A stretch of 16,444 nucleotides of DNA from an uncultured Bacilli bacterium (GTDB taxonomy: Bacteria > Bacillota_I > Bacilli_A > RF39 > UBA660). Of this stretch, positions 4,696-13,042 are shown one piece after another (position 1 is the first letter of the stretch; every line of letters begins with the position of its first letter). The position numbers and the translations under genes were made by a program. The DNA lies in assembly GCA_934133015.1 (NCBI GenBank), contig CAKPAQ010000007.1, forward strand, positions 1-16,444. Reading direction: 5' to 3'. Below the pieces are notes generated by a model. It searched no databases. It was not told where the DNA came from and saw only the letters and a program-made list of their open reading frames with translations.

Positions 4696-7600
4696 GTGGC
4701 ATATAAGATAATTAATTGTGGTGACCACCGTAAAAGAAGAAGTTTTTCTAGAATTAGAAACACTTATGAATTAAAAGATTTGTTAGAAATACAAACTAAA
4801 TCCTACCAATGGTTTGTAAATGTTGGTATTAAAGAAGTTTTTGAGGATTTGTTCCCAGTTGAAAATTTCTCTGGTACTTTATCACTTGAATTTGGTGACT
4901 ATCATTTTGATGAACCAAGATATTCAATTAAAGAATGTAAAGATCGTGAGACTACTTTTTCTGCGCCTTTAAAAGTTGATGTAAGGCTTTTTAATCATGA
5001 AACTGGTGAAGTAAAAGAGCAAGAAATATTTTTAGGTGATATGCCTATTATGACAGATAGCGGTACTTTCGTTATTAATGGTGCTGAACGTGTTATTGTA
5101 TCACAGTTGGTTCGTAGTCCAAGTGTGTACTTTAATTATGAGATTGATAAGAATGGTAGAGCTTTAATTACTTCTCAAATTATACCTACACGTGGAACAT
5201 GGTTAGAATTTGAAACTGATGCTAGAGATGTATTATATGTAAGAATTGATCGTACAAGAAAGGTAACTCTTACAACACTTTTACGTGCATTTGGACTTTC
5301 TAGCGATGATGATATTCGTAACATGTTTGGTAAAAATGAGTATATTGAAAATACCATTTTAAAAGATTCTACTAAGAATACTGATGAGGCTTTAATTGAA
5401 ATTTATGAAAAATTAAGACCTGGTGAACCAGCTACTTTAGATTCTTCAAAAAATCAAATTATTACTCGTTTCTTTGATGAATTCCGTTATGATTTAGCTA
5501 AGGTTGGACGTTATAAGTTTAATCGTAAATTGAATATTTTAGATCGTCTATTAAATCAAACTTTAGCAGAAGATATTAAGATAAATGGTGAAGTAGTAGT
5601 AGCTAAAGATACTTTAATAACTAAAGAAGTACTTGAAACTTTACGCCCTATATTTAAGGAAGGTTATGGATTAAAAGAGGCTAAAATCAATGAAGAACTA
5701 GATTCTTATAACCATATTCAAGAAGTTAAAATATATAATCCTAACAAAAAATCTGAAAAAATAACAATTATTGGAACAGATCAAGAAGTTGAAGTTAAAC
5801 GTTTAACTATTCCTGATGTTTATGCTTCTGTTTCTTATTACCTATGTTTATTAAATGGAATAGGTAATTTTGATGAAATCGACCACTTAGGAAATCGTCG
5901 TATTCGTCAAGTTGGAGAATTATTACAAAATCAATTTAGAATTGGTGTAAGTCGTATGGAAAGAGTTATTCGTGAAAGAATGACTACTCAAGATATGGAA
6001 GAAGTAACTCCTAAAACACTTATTAATATTAGACCTGTTACTGCAGCAATGAAAGAGTTCTTTGGATCAAGTCAATTATCACAATTTATGGATCAAATTA
6101 ATCCAATTAGTGAACTTACTAATAAACGTCGTTTATCTGCTTTAGGTCCAGGTGGTTTATCTCGTGATAGAGCTGGTATGGAAGTTCGTGACGTTAATCC
6201 ATCTCACTATGGTAGAATTTGTCCTATTGAATCTCCAGAAGGACAAAACATTGGACTTATTACTTCACTTGCAAGTTATGCAAAAATTGATGATTATGGA
6301 TTTATTATGACTCCATATCGTAAAGTTAATAATTGTAAAATTACTGATCAGGTTGATTACTTAACTGCTGATGAAGAAAATGATGTTATTATTTCTCAAG
6401 CAACTGTTACTACTAATGATGATAATATGATGATAGATGATCAAGTAGCAGCTCGTTTTAGAGGAGAAAATATATTAGTTAAGCCTGAACAAGTTGATTA
6501 TATTGATGTTTCACCTCAACAAGTTGTTGCTGTTACTACTAGCTGTATACCATTCCTTGAGCATGATGATGCTACTCGTGCTTTGATGGGTGCTAACATG
6601 CAACGTCAATCTGTTCCATTACTAAAAGCTGAAGCTCCACTTGTAGGTACAGGTGTTGAATACATAGCTGCTAGAGATTCTGGTGCTGCTATTTTAGCAA
6701 AAGCTGATGGTATAGTTGAATATGTTGATGCTCAACAAATTGTTGTTAAAAATAAAGGTGGTAAAGATACTTATTATTTAGCTAACTTTGAAGAATCTAA
6801 CCAAGATTCATGTTACCATCATCGTCCAATTGTTAAAGTTGGAGATAAAGTAGAACGTGGACATGTTATAGCTGATGGTCCAAGTATGGATCAAGGAGAA
6901 TTAGCTCTTGGTAAAAATGTTGTTGTAGCATTTATGACATTTAATGGTTATAACTATGAAGATGCGGTTATATTAAATGAAAAATTAGTTAAAGATGATG
7001 TCTATACATCTATTCATATAGAAGATTATCAAATGCAATGTCGTGAAACTAAGTTAGGACCTGAAGAAATTACTCGTGATATTCCTAATGTAAGTGATGA
7101 TGCTCGTAAGAACTTAGATGAAAATGGTATTGTTATTATTGGTACTGAGGTAAAAGAAGGAGATATTTTAGTTGGTAAAGTAACACCAAAAGGTATGGCT
7201 GAACTTACTTCAGAAGAAAAATTATTACATGCAATATTTGGTGAAAAAACTCGTGAAGTTAGAGATACATCACTTCGTGTACCTCATGGTGGTGAAGGAA
7301 TTGTTCACGATGTTAAGGTCTATTCACGTAAAGATAATGATGAATTACCAGCTGGTGTAAGTAAAGTAATTCGTGTTTATATAGCTCAAAAACGTAAGAT
7401 TCAAATTGGTGACAAAATGGCTGGACGTCATGGTAATAAAGGTGTTATTTCTCTTATTTTACCAGAAGAAGATATGCCATATTTACCAGATGGTAGACCA
7501 GTTGATATTATGTTAAACCCACAAGGTGTTCCATCTCGTATGAACCTTGGACAAATATTGGAACTTCACTTAGGTATGGCTGCTAAGAAACTTAATATTC

Positions 7601-8328
7601 ATGTAGCTACTCCGGTATTCGATGGCGCTAAAAATGAAGATATTGATGATATGCTAAAAGAAGCAGGAATGGATCCAGATGGAAAAACTGTTCTTTATAA
7701 TGGACGTACTGGTGAACCATTTGATAATCGTATTGCTGTTGGTATTATGTATATGATTAAACTACACCACATGGTTGATGATAAATTACATGCTCGTTCT
7801 ACTGGACCTTATTCATTAGTTACTCAACAACCACTTGGAGGAAAAGCTCAATTTGGTGGTCAAAGATTTGGAGAAATGGAAGTATGGGCACTTGAAGCAT
7901 ATGGAGCTGCTAATACTTTACAAGAAATTATTACTTACAAATCTGATGATGTGATTGGTAGAGTAAAAGTATATGAATCTATCGTTAAAGGTGAAGAAAT
8001 AAATCAAGCTGGTATTCCAGAAAGTTTTAGAGTACTTATGAAAGAGTTCCAAGCTCTTGGACTTGATATAAGTATAATTGATGACGAAGGTAATACATTA
8101 GACTTGAAAGAAATTGAAGACGATGAAACAAAAGAAGATTTACTTGAAGTTGATGAAAAGTTAGCTCAAGTTCAACCACTATTAGATAATAGTAGTGATG
8201 ATTCAGGAAAATACGAAGATGATGAAGATTTAGATGATGATCTTGACGATGATGAGTTTCCTGAAGATGAAATAGATGCTGATTTTGATGAAGATATGAT
8301 TGATGATATGATGGAAGGAGATGAATAA
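4696..8328 (+). CDS. rpoB: RNA polymerase beta subunit
   Basis: The beta subunit forms one pincer of RNA polymerase and, with beta', the active centre; it is the rifampicin target. The 1210-residue protein has the standard order: N-terminal lobes from GDHRKRRSFSRI, rifampicin cluster I at about 457-488 (GSSQLSQFMDQ, then KRRLSALGPGGLSRDRAG), SPEGQNIGL, and GDKMAGRHGNKG at 905-916. Within the rifampicin cluster, the residue matching E. coli His526 is Asn476 and that matching Asn518 is Ile468; Asp516 and Ser531 are kept. The end is a long Asp/Glu tail (about 1164-1210), longer and more acidic than in Bacillus. The start is GTG at 4696 with AGGGGTG at 4682-4688. rpoC starts one base after the stop, and its ribosome binding site lies inside the rpoB tail, so the two are coupled. 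Confidence 0.98.
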   Translation: MAYKIINCGDHRKRRSFSRIRNTYELKDLLEIQTKSYQWFVNVGIKEVFEDLFPVENFSGTLSLEFGDYHFDEPRYSIKECKDRETTFSAPLKVDVRLFNHETGEVKEQEIFLGDMPIMTDSGTFVINGAERVIVSQLVRSPSVYFNYEIDKNGRALITSQIIPTRGTWLEFETDARDVLYVRIDRTRKVTLTTLLRAFGLSSDDDIRNMFGKNEYIENTILKDSTKNTDEALIEIYEKLRPGEPATLDSSKNQIITRFFDEFRYDLAKVGRYKFNRKLNILDRLLNQTLAEDIKINGEVVVAKDTLITKEVLETLRPIFKEGYGLKEAKINEELDSYNHIQEVKIYNPNKKSEKITIIGTDQEVEVKRLTIPDVYASVSYYLCLLNGIGNFDEIDHLGNRRIRQVGELLQNQFRIGVSRMERVIRERMTTQDMEEVTPKTLINIRPVTAAMKEFFGSSQLSQFMDQINPISELTNKRRLSALGPGGLSRDRAGMEVRDVNPSHYGRICPIESPEGQNIGLITSLASYAKIDDYGFIMTPYRKVNNCKITDQVDYLTADEENDVIISQATVTTNDDNMMIDDQVAARFRGENILVKPEQVDYIDVSPQQVVAVTTSCIPFLEHDDATRALMGANMQRQSVPLLKAEAPLVGTGVEYIAARDSGAAILAKADGIVEYVDAQQIVVKNKGGKDTYYLANFEESNQDSCYHHRPIVKVGDKVERGHVIADGPSMDQGELALGKNVVVAFMTFNGYNYEDAVILNEKLVKDDVYTSIHIEDYQMQCRETKLGPEEITRDIPNVSDDARKNLDENGIVIIGTEVKEGDILVGKVTPKGMAELTSEEKLLHAIFGEKTREVRDTSLRVPHGGEGIVHDVKVYSRKDNDELPAGVSKVIRVYIAQKRKIQIGDKMAGRHGNKGVISLILPEEDMPYLPDGRPVDIMLNPQGVPSRMNLGQILELHLGMAAKKLNIHVATPVFDGAKNEDIDDMLKEAGMDPDGKTVLYNGRTGEPFDNRIAVGIMYMIKLHHMVDDKLHARSTGPYSLVTQQPLGGKAQFGGQRFGEMEVWALEAYGAANTLQEIITYKSDDVIGRVKVYESIVKGEEINQAGIPESFRVLMKEFQALGLDISIIDDEGNTLDLKEIEDDETKEDLLEVDEKLAQVQPLLDNSSDDSGKYEDDEDLDDDLDDDEFPEDEIDADFDEDMIDDMMEGDE

Positions 8329-8329
8329 T

Positions 8330-11300
8330 ATGATAGCTGTAGATAAATTTGAAGCTTTAAAAATAGGAATTGCATCTCCAGAGAAAATTCGTGAATGGAG
8401 TTATGGTGAAGTTAAAAAACCTGAAACTATCAACTATAGAACATTAAGACCTGAACGTGATGGTTTGTTCTGTGAAAAAATATTTGGTCCTACTAAAGAT
8501 TTTGAATGTGCTTGTGGGAAATATAAGAGAGTACGTTATAAAAATATAGTTTGTGATCGTTGTGGTGTTGAAGTTACGCGTAGTAAAGTAAGACGTGAAA
8601 GAATGGGTCATATTGAACTTGCTTCTCCAGTTTCACATATATGGTTCTTTAAAGGCGTTCCATCTCGTATGGGTCTTGTGCTTGACATGAGTCCAAGAGA
8701 TCTTGAGGAAGTATTATATTTTGTAAGTTATGTTGTTATTGACAAAGGTAATACTCCTCTTGAAAACAAGCAAACATTATCTGAAAAAGAGTATCGTGCA
8801 TATTATGAAAAATATGGTGATACTTTCAAAGTAGGTATGGGTGCTGAAGCAATTAAAGAATTATTAAAACAAGTTGATTTAGATAAAGAAATTAAACAAA
8901 TTACTAAAGAGTTAGAAGATGCACAAGGTCAAAGAAAAACTCGTTTAGTAAAAAGAATTGATGTATTAAATGCATTTCAACAATCTGGTAATAAGCCTGA
9001 ATGGATGATTATGGATTGTATTCCAGTTATCCCTCCTGAACTTAGACCAATGATTCAACTTGATGGTGGTCGTTTTGCGACTAGTGATTTAAATGATTTA
9101 TATCGTAGAGTTATTAATCGTAATAATCGTTTAAAGAAACTAATTGATTTAGGAGCTCCTGGAATTATTATTCAAAACGAAAAGCGTATGCTTCAAGAAG
9201 CAGTTGATGCTTTATTTGATAATGGTAGACGTGGTAGAAGTGTAACTGGTGCTGGAAATAGAGCATTAAAATCATTATCTAGTATGTTAAAAGGTAAACA
9301 AGGTCGTTTCCGTCAAAACTTATTAGGTAAACGTGTTGACTATTCTGGACGTAGTGTTATCGTTGTTGGACCATCACTTAAGATGTATCAATGTGGTATT
9401 CCAAAAGAAATGGCACTTGAATTATTCAAGCCTCATGTTATACATGGTTTAGTAAGTAAAGATATAGCTCATAATATTAAAGCTGCTAAACGTTTAATTG
9501 AAAATCAAGATCCTGTTGTTTGGGATGTAGTTGAAGAAGTAATTAAGGAACATCCAGTATTACTTAACCGTGCTCCTACATTACATAGATTAGGTATTCA
9601 AGCATTTGAACCAATTTTAATTGGTGGTAAAGCTATTCGTTTACATCCACTTGTTTGTCCAGCATTTAATGCTGACTTCGATGGTGACCAGATGGCTGTG
9701 CATGTACCTTTATCAGAAGAAGCTCAAGCTGAAGCAAGACTTTTAATGTTAGGTGCTAATAATATTTTACATCCAAAATCTGGAGATCCGATTGTTACAC
9801 CAAGTCAGGATATGGTTTTAGGTAATTATTATATTACTATGGAAAAATCAGGTTTAGATGGTGAAGGAAGAATATTCAAAAATACTAATGAAGCTTTAAT
9901 GGCTTATGAAAGAAGAGAAATTACTCTTCATACTAGAATTGTTGTTCCAGTAGATTCATTTAAATATAAATTATTTACAGAAGAACAACATGGTAAGTAT
10001 TTAGTTACTACTGTTGGTAAGATTATATTTAATGAAATTTTACCTGATTCATTCCCTTATGTTAATGAACCGACTGATGAGAATATTCAAAAAATTACTC
10101 CAAATAAATATTTTATTGAAAAAGGTAAAAATATTCCTGAGGAAATTAAAAATATGCCTTTAGTTAAACCTTTTGCTAAAGGTGTACTAGAAAAAATTAT
10201 TGCTCAAATATTTAAACGTTATAAGACTACTGAAACTTCAATAATGCTTGATAAATTAAAAGATTTAGGATTCAAGTATTCTACAGTTGCTGGTATTACA
10301 GTTTCTGCATACGATGTTGTTAGTAGTGATAAAAAACCTGAAATAGTAGCAGAAGCAAAGAAAACTGTTGATAAGATAAATAAACAATATAAACGTGGTT
10401 TGATAACAGATACTGAACGTTATGAAAAAGTTATTGAAACTTGGGAAAATGCTAAAGCTCAAGTAACTGCTGAACTTCAAGAAAAAGCTAATGCAGACTT
10501 AGATAATCCAATTTTCATGATGATGCACTCTAAAGCCCGTGGTAATATTTCAAACTTTACTCAGGTTGCTGGTATGCGTGGTTTGATGGCTAAGCCAAAT
10601 GGTGAATCTGTTGAAATCCCAGTTTTATCTTCATTTAAAGAAGGACTATCAGTATCAGAATTCTTCTTAAGTACTCATGGTGCTCGTAAAGGTAGTGCTG
10701 ATACAGCTCTTAAGACTGCTGACTCTGGATATTTGACTCGTCGTTTAGTTGACGTAAGTCATGATATGATAGTTAGAGAAGAAGATTGTGGAACTGATCA
10801 AGGTGTTGTTGTTAGACCATTTATCAATGATAAAACAGGGGCTGTTATTGAAAGCTTATATGATCGTATTGTTGGTAGATTTACTAATAAGAAAGTAATT
10901 AATCCACAAACAAAAGAAGTTATTTGTGATAAATTAACTTATGTTACTGACCAATTAGCCGAAAAGATAGTGGCTGCAGGTGTTGAAGAAGTAGAAATAC
11001 GTACTATTTTAACTTGTGGTACTAAGAATGGTGTTTGTCAAAAATGTTATGGTAAAAACTTAGCAACTGGTAACTTAGTTGAAGTTGGTGAAGCTATTGG
11101 TGTTATGGCTGCTCAATCAATTGGTGAGCCTGGTACTCAGTTAACAATGCGTACTTTCCATACAGGTGGAGTAGCTGGTGGTGAAGACATTACTCAAGGT
11201 CTTCCTCGTGTACAAGAATTATTTGAAGCACGTATTCCTAAAGGTAAATCTACTATTGCTGAAATAGATGGTAAAGTTACTAAAATTGATGAAGATCATG

Positions 11301-11959
11301 GTAAATTTAGAATCTTTATTAAAAACGATGTTGAAACTAAAGAACATGTTACTAATTATGGTGCTAAACTTCGTGTTGAAAAAGGTGATAGTGTAGTAGC
11401 AGGTGAAAAACTTACTGAGGGTGCTATTAGTCCTAAAGAGTTATTAGCTGTTACTGATCCACTTACTACACAAGAATATATCTTAAAAGAAGTTCAACAT
11501 ACTTATCGTAGTCAAGGTGTTGATATTTCTGATAAGCATATTGAAGTAATCGCTAGTCGTATGATTAATAAGATTAGAATTGTAGATGGTGGTGGAACTA
11601 ATTTATTACCTGGTATATTAGTAAATATGTATGAATTTACTGATACTAATAAAGAAGCTATCCTTAATGGTAAAAAACCAGCTTCTGGTCGTCCAGTATT
11701 ACTTGGTATAACTAAAGCTGCTCTTGAAACCGATTCATTCTTATCAGCTGCTTCATTCCAAGAAACTACACGTATCTTAACAGATGCTGCAATCCGTGGA
11801 AAAGTTGACCATTTAACTGGTATGAAAGAGAATGTTATTGTTGGTAAATTAATACCAGCAGGTACTGGTTCTAAAAAATATAAAAATGTTGATTTTGATT
11901 TAGAAAGTCAATTTATTGATGAAGAACCATTGGAAACATTAGAAGAAGAGTTTATGTAG
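8330..11959 (+). CDS. rpoC: RNA polymerase beta' subunit
   Basis: The beta' subunit carries the catalytic Mg2+ site, bridge helix, trigger loop and clamp. Motifs are complete over 1209 residues: N-terminal zinc ribbon Cys60, 62, 75, 78; catalytic NADFDGDQMAVH at 447-458 with Asp449, 451 and 453; a second zinc site at Cys820, 896, 903, 906; bridge helix GSADTALKTADSGYLTRRLV; trigger loop QSIGEPGTQLTMRTFHTGG. There is no large lineage insertion. I take ATG 8330, not the in-frame ATG 8321, because AAGGAG at 8315-8320 touches 8321 but has normal 9-base spacing to 8330, and MIAVDKFEALKIG fits the family. The stop is TAG at 11957-11959, inside the loop of the terminator hairpin. Confidence 0.98.
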   Translation: MIAVDKFEALKIGIASPEKIREWSYGEVKKPETINYRTLRPERDGLFCEKIFGPTKDFECACGKYKRVRYKNIVCDRCGVEVTRSKVRRERMGHIELASPVSHIWFFKGVPSRMGLVLDMSPRDLEEVLYFVSYVVIDKGNTPLENKQTLSEKEYRAYYEKYGDTFKVGMGAEAIKELLKQVDLDKEIKQITKELEDAQGQRKTRLVKRIDVLNAFQQSGNKPEWMIMDCIPVIPPELRPMIQLDGGRFATSDLNDLYRRVINRNNRLKKLIDLGAPGIIIQNEKRMLQEAVDALFDNGRRGRSVTGAGNRALKSLSSMLKGKQGRFRQNLLGKRVDYSGRSVIVVGPSLKMYQCGIPKEMALELFKPHVIHGLVSKDIAHNIKAAKRLIENQDPVVWDVVEEVIKEHPVLLNRAPTLHRLGIQAFEPILIGGKAIRLHPLVCPAFNADFDGDQMAVHVPLSEEAQAEARLLMLGANNILHPKSGDPIVTPSQDMVLGNYYITMEKSGLDGEGRIFKNTNEALMAYERREITLHTRIVVPVDSFKYKLFTEEQHGKYLVTTVGKIIFNEILPDSFPYVNEPTDENIQKITPNKYFIEKGKNIPEEIKNMPLVKPFAKGVLEKIIAQIFKRYKTTETSIMLDKLKDLGFKYSTVAGITVSAYDVVSSDKKPEIVAEAKKTVDKINKQYKRGLITDTERYEKVIETWENAKAQVTAELQEKANADLDNPIFMMMHSKARGNISNFTQVAGMRGLMAKPNGESVEIPVLSSFKEGLSVSEFFLSTHGARKGSADTALKTADSGYLTRRLVDVSHDMIVREEDCGTDQGVVVRPFINDKTGAVIESLYDRIVGRFTNKKVINPQTKEVICDKLTYVTDQLAEKIVAAGVEEVEIRTILTCGTKNGVCQKCYGKNLATGNLVEVGEAIGVMAAQSIGEPGTQLTMRTFHTGGVAGGEDITQGLPRVQELFEARIPKGKSTIAEIDGKVTKIDEDHGKFRIFIKNDVETKEHVTNYGAKLRVEKGDSVVAGEKLTEGAISPKELLAVTDPLTTQEYILKEVQHTYRSQGVDISDKHIEVIASRMINKIRIVDGGGTNLLPGILVNMYEFTDTNKEAILNGKKPASGRPVLLGITKAALETDSFLSAASFQETTRILTDAAIRGKVDHLTGMKENVIVGKLIPAGTGSKKYKNVDFDLESQFIDEEPLETLEEEFM

Positions 11960-11978
11960 TGTAAACTTTTCTTTTTTT
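11943..11978 (+). terminator. rpoC terminator overlapping the end of the gene
   Basis: AAGAAGAGTTTA (11943-11954) pairs with TAAACTTTTCTT (11962-11973) over 12 bases with a single G-U, closing a 7-base loop, and a T run continues to 11978. The 5' arm is the last rpoC codons, and the TAG stop sits in the loop. It is the strongest terminator in the window. Confidence 0.85.
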
Positions 11979-12003
11979 ATGTAAATGAGTAAAAATTTTT
12001 TCA

Positions 12004-12031
12004 TTATTTATTAATAATTATGTGGTATACT
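12004..12031 (+). promoter_or_regulatory. Promoter of the 53-residue membrane protein gene
   Basis: TATACT at 12026-12031 is preceded by TG (12024 is the middle base of TGG at 12023-12025), an extended -10. The -35 is weak (TTATTT at 12004-12009, 16-base spacer). The position, 33 bases before the start codon and after a strong terminator, supports it. Confidence 0.5.
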
Positions 12032-12063
12032 TGTCATAATAAATAATAAGGAGAGATACAATT

Positions 12064-12225
12064 ATGAAAGATGAAAATATTAAAAATAGTGAGCCAAAGT
12101 TTTCTAAAAATGATGTTAGAAATATAATGGGATTTGGTGCATTTCAAACAATGGGATTTATGGCAAGTTTAGCTACTATTGGGTTAGCTGTATTTGGAAT
12201 GGTATTTCATTTAATGACTAGATAA
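12064..12225 (+). CDS. Small (53-residue) single-pass membrane protein, unrecognised
   Basis: I do not recognise this protein. The first 20 residues are polar and charged (MKDENIKNSEPKFSKNDVRN). A Gly/Met/Ala/Phe-rich segment (21-35) follows, running into a hydrophobic helix to about residue 50 (MASLATIGLAVFGMVFHL) and a short MTR end. The charge pattern does not settle which side faces out. It is real by context: AAGGAG at 12048-12053 is 10 bases before ATG, there is a promoter-like extended -10 upstream, a terminator follows at 12248-12279, and codon use matches its neighbours. It lies between rpoC and rpsL as its own transcription unit. A regulatory or membrane-complex role is possible but nothing in the sequence shows it. 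Confidence 0.75.
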   Translation: MKDENIKNSEPKFSKNDVRNIMGFGAFQTMGFMASLATIGLAVFGMVFHLMTR

Positions 12226-12247
12226 TTTAAATATTAGTTGTATGTAA

Positions 12248-12279
12248 GAGGGTACGATAAGTACTTTTCTTTTTTTTTA
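12248..12279 (+). terminator. Terminator after the 53-residue protein gene
   Basis: GTAC (12252-12255) pairs with GTAC (12261-12264) around GATAA, and the stem continues through G-U and A-U pairs with the T-rich strand. A long T run (12270-12278) follows. The stem relies on several G-U pairs. Confidence 0.6.
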
Positions 12280-12293
12280 TTTTGGCATATAAT
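12265..12293 (+). promoter_or_regulatory. Promoter of the prepilin-like gene
   Basis: A consensus TATAAT at 12288-12293 has a weak -35 (TTTTCT at 12265-12270, 17-base spacer) that lies in the T run of the preceding terminator. The start would be near 12300, only about 17 bases before the ATG. Confidence 0.5.
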
Positions 12294-12316
12294 ATATTTA
12301 TATTTGAGGTGATTGT

Positions 12317-12811
12317 ATGAAAAAACTTAATAATAAAGGTTGGGGCTTTAGTATGTTTATAGCTTTTATTGTTGTATTTTGTATAGCATTAATTTTAATA
12401 ATAATTGGCGCTATAAGGTTAGGTATTTCAAGTAAAGATGATACACCTACTTTACCTATTACAGAAGTTAAACCTTCTCCTTCTAATACTCCAAACAGTA
12501 CAACAGATAATGTAAATGATGATTATACTGAAATAGTAAAAAATTATGAGGAACAGATTGTAAATGCAGGTAAACTTTATATTAAAGATAAATCATTATC
12601 AATTATTAGTGGTGATAATTTAACAGTAACTTTGGTTAACTTGGTTAATAATAATTATGTAAGCAAACTAGAAATAGCAGGTCATACTTGTACAGGTTAC
12701 CTTATTATTGATAATAAAGATGGTAATTTAGATTATAAGAGTATTATTAACTGTGGTAATGGTTATACTAGTGATAATTATAATAGTGAATTAGATGAAA
12801 GTTTTCAATAA
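12317..12811 (+). CDS. Prepilin-like single-pass secreted or surface protein
   Basis: The N-terminus is a short basic stretch ending in Lys-Gly (MKKLNNKG), then WGFSMF and a hydrophobic helix to about residue 35. This is the layout of class III (type IV prepilin) signal peptides, though the usual Phe-Thr-Leu-Ile-Glu after the Gly is replaced and the Glu at position +5 is missing. A Pro/Ser/Thr/Asn linker (43-66) leads to a small outer domain with YEEQIVNAGKLYI and two Cys (125 in HTCTGY, 146 in INCGNGY) that could form a disulfide. ATG 12317 has GAGGTGA at 12305-12311. It is alone between two terminators. No pilus assembly genes are nearby. It could equally be a plain membrane-anchored surface protein. 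Confidence 0.75.
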   Translation: MKKLNNKGWGFSMFIAFIVVFCIALILIIIGAIRLGISSKDDTPTLPITEVKPSPSNTPNSTTDNVNDDYTEIVKNYEEQIVNAGKLYIKDKSLSIISGDNLTVTLVNLVNNNYVSKLEIAGHTCTGYLIIDNKDGNLDYKSIINCGNGYTSDNYNSELDESFQ

Positions 12812-12812
12812 T

Positions 12813-12857
12813 AGTGATTTTGAATATAAAAAGTGTATTCATATCACTTTTATTTTT
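12813..12857 (+). terminator. Terminator after the prepilin-like gene
   Basis: Two overlapping folds are possible: AGTGAT (12813-12818) with ATCACT (12843-12848), including GAATA/TATTC inside, or AAAAGTG (12829-12835) with CACTTTT (12845-12851). Both share the CACT arm and end at a T-rich stretch (TTTTATTTTT). Confidence 0.6.
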
Positions 12858-12916
12858 ACTAATTATTGTATTAATTAGATTTAATAATAAATTTAATGAT
12901 TTTGTGGTGAAAATTC

Positions 12917-12945
12917 TTGACACTTTTAGATACTAGTGCTATATT
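12917..12945 (+). promoter_or_regulatory. Promoter of the str operon (rpsL-rpsG-fusA)
   Basis: TTGACA (12917-12922), a 17-base spacer ending in TGC (12937-12939, extended -10), TATATT (12940-12945). This is one of the two strongest promoters in the window. It gives a leader of about 90 bases. Confidence 0.85.
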
Positions 12946-12963
12946 ATGAGTATTGTTAGATTT

Positions 12964-13023
12964 AGGTTTTGTTTGGGCAAAACTTATATTTAATTATAAT
13001 AATGATACACCTGGATATGTGTA
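12964..13023 (+). promoter_or_regulatory. Structured rpsL leader with two hairpins
   Basis: AGGTTTTG (12964-12971) pairs with CAAAACTT (12978-12985) around TTTGGG. A second hairpin, TACAC (13006-13010) with GTGTA (13019-13023), ends 4 bases before the AAGGAG of rpsL (13028-13033). No T run follows either, so they are not terminators. A role in control of ribosomal-protein synthesis is possible but unproven. Confidence 0.4.
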
Positions 13024-13042
13024 AAGAAAGGAGAGATAAAAT

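Noticed and set aside
8321..8329. Upstream in-frame ATG for rpoC, overlapping the rpoB end
   Set aside because: The Shine-Dalgarno touches this ATG directly; the ATG at 8330 has normal spacing and the family N-terminus.
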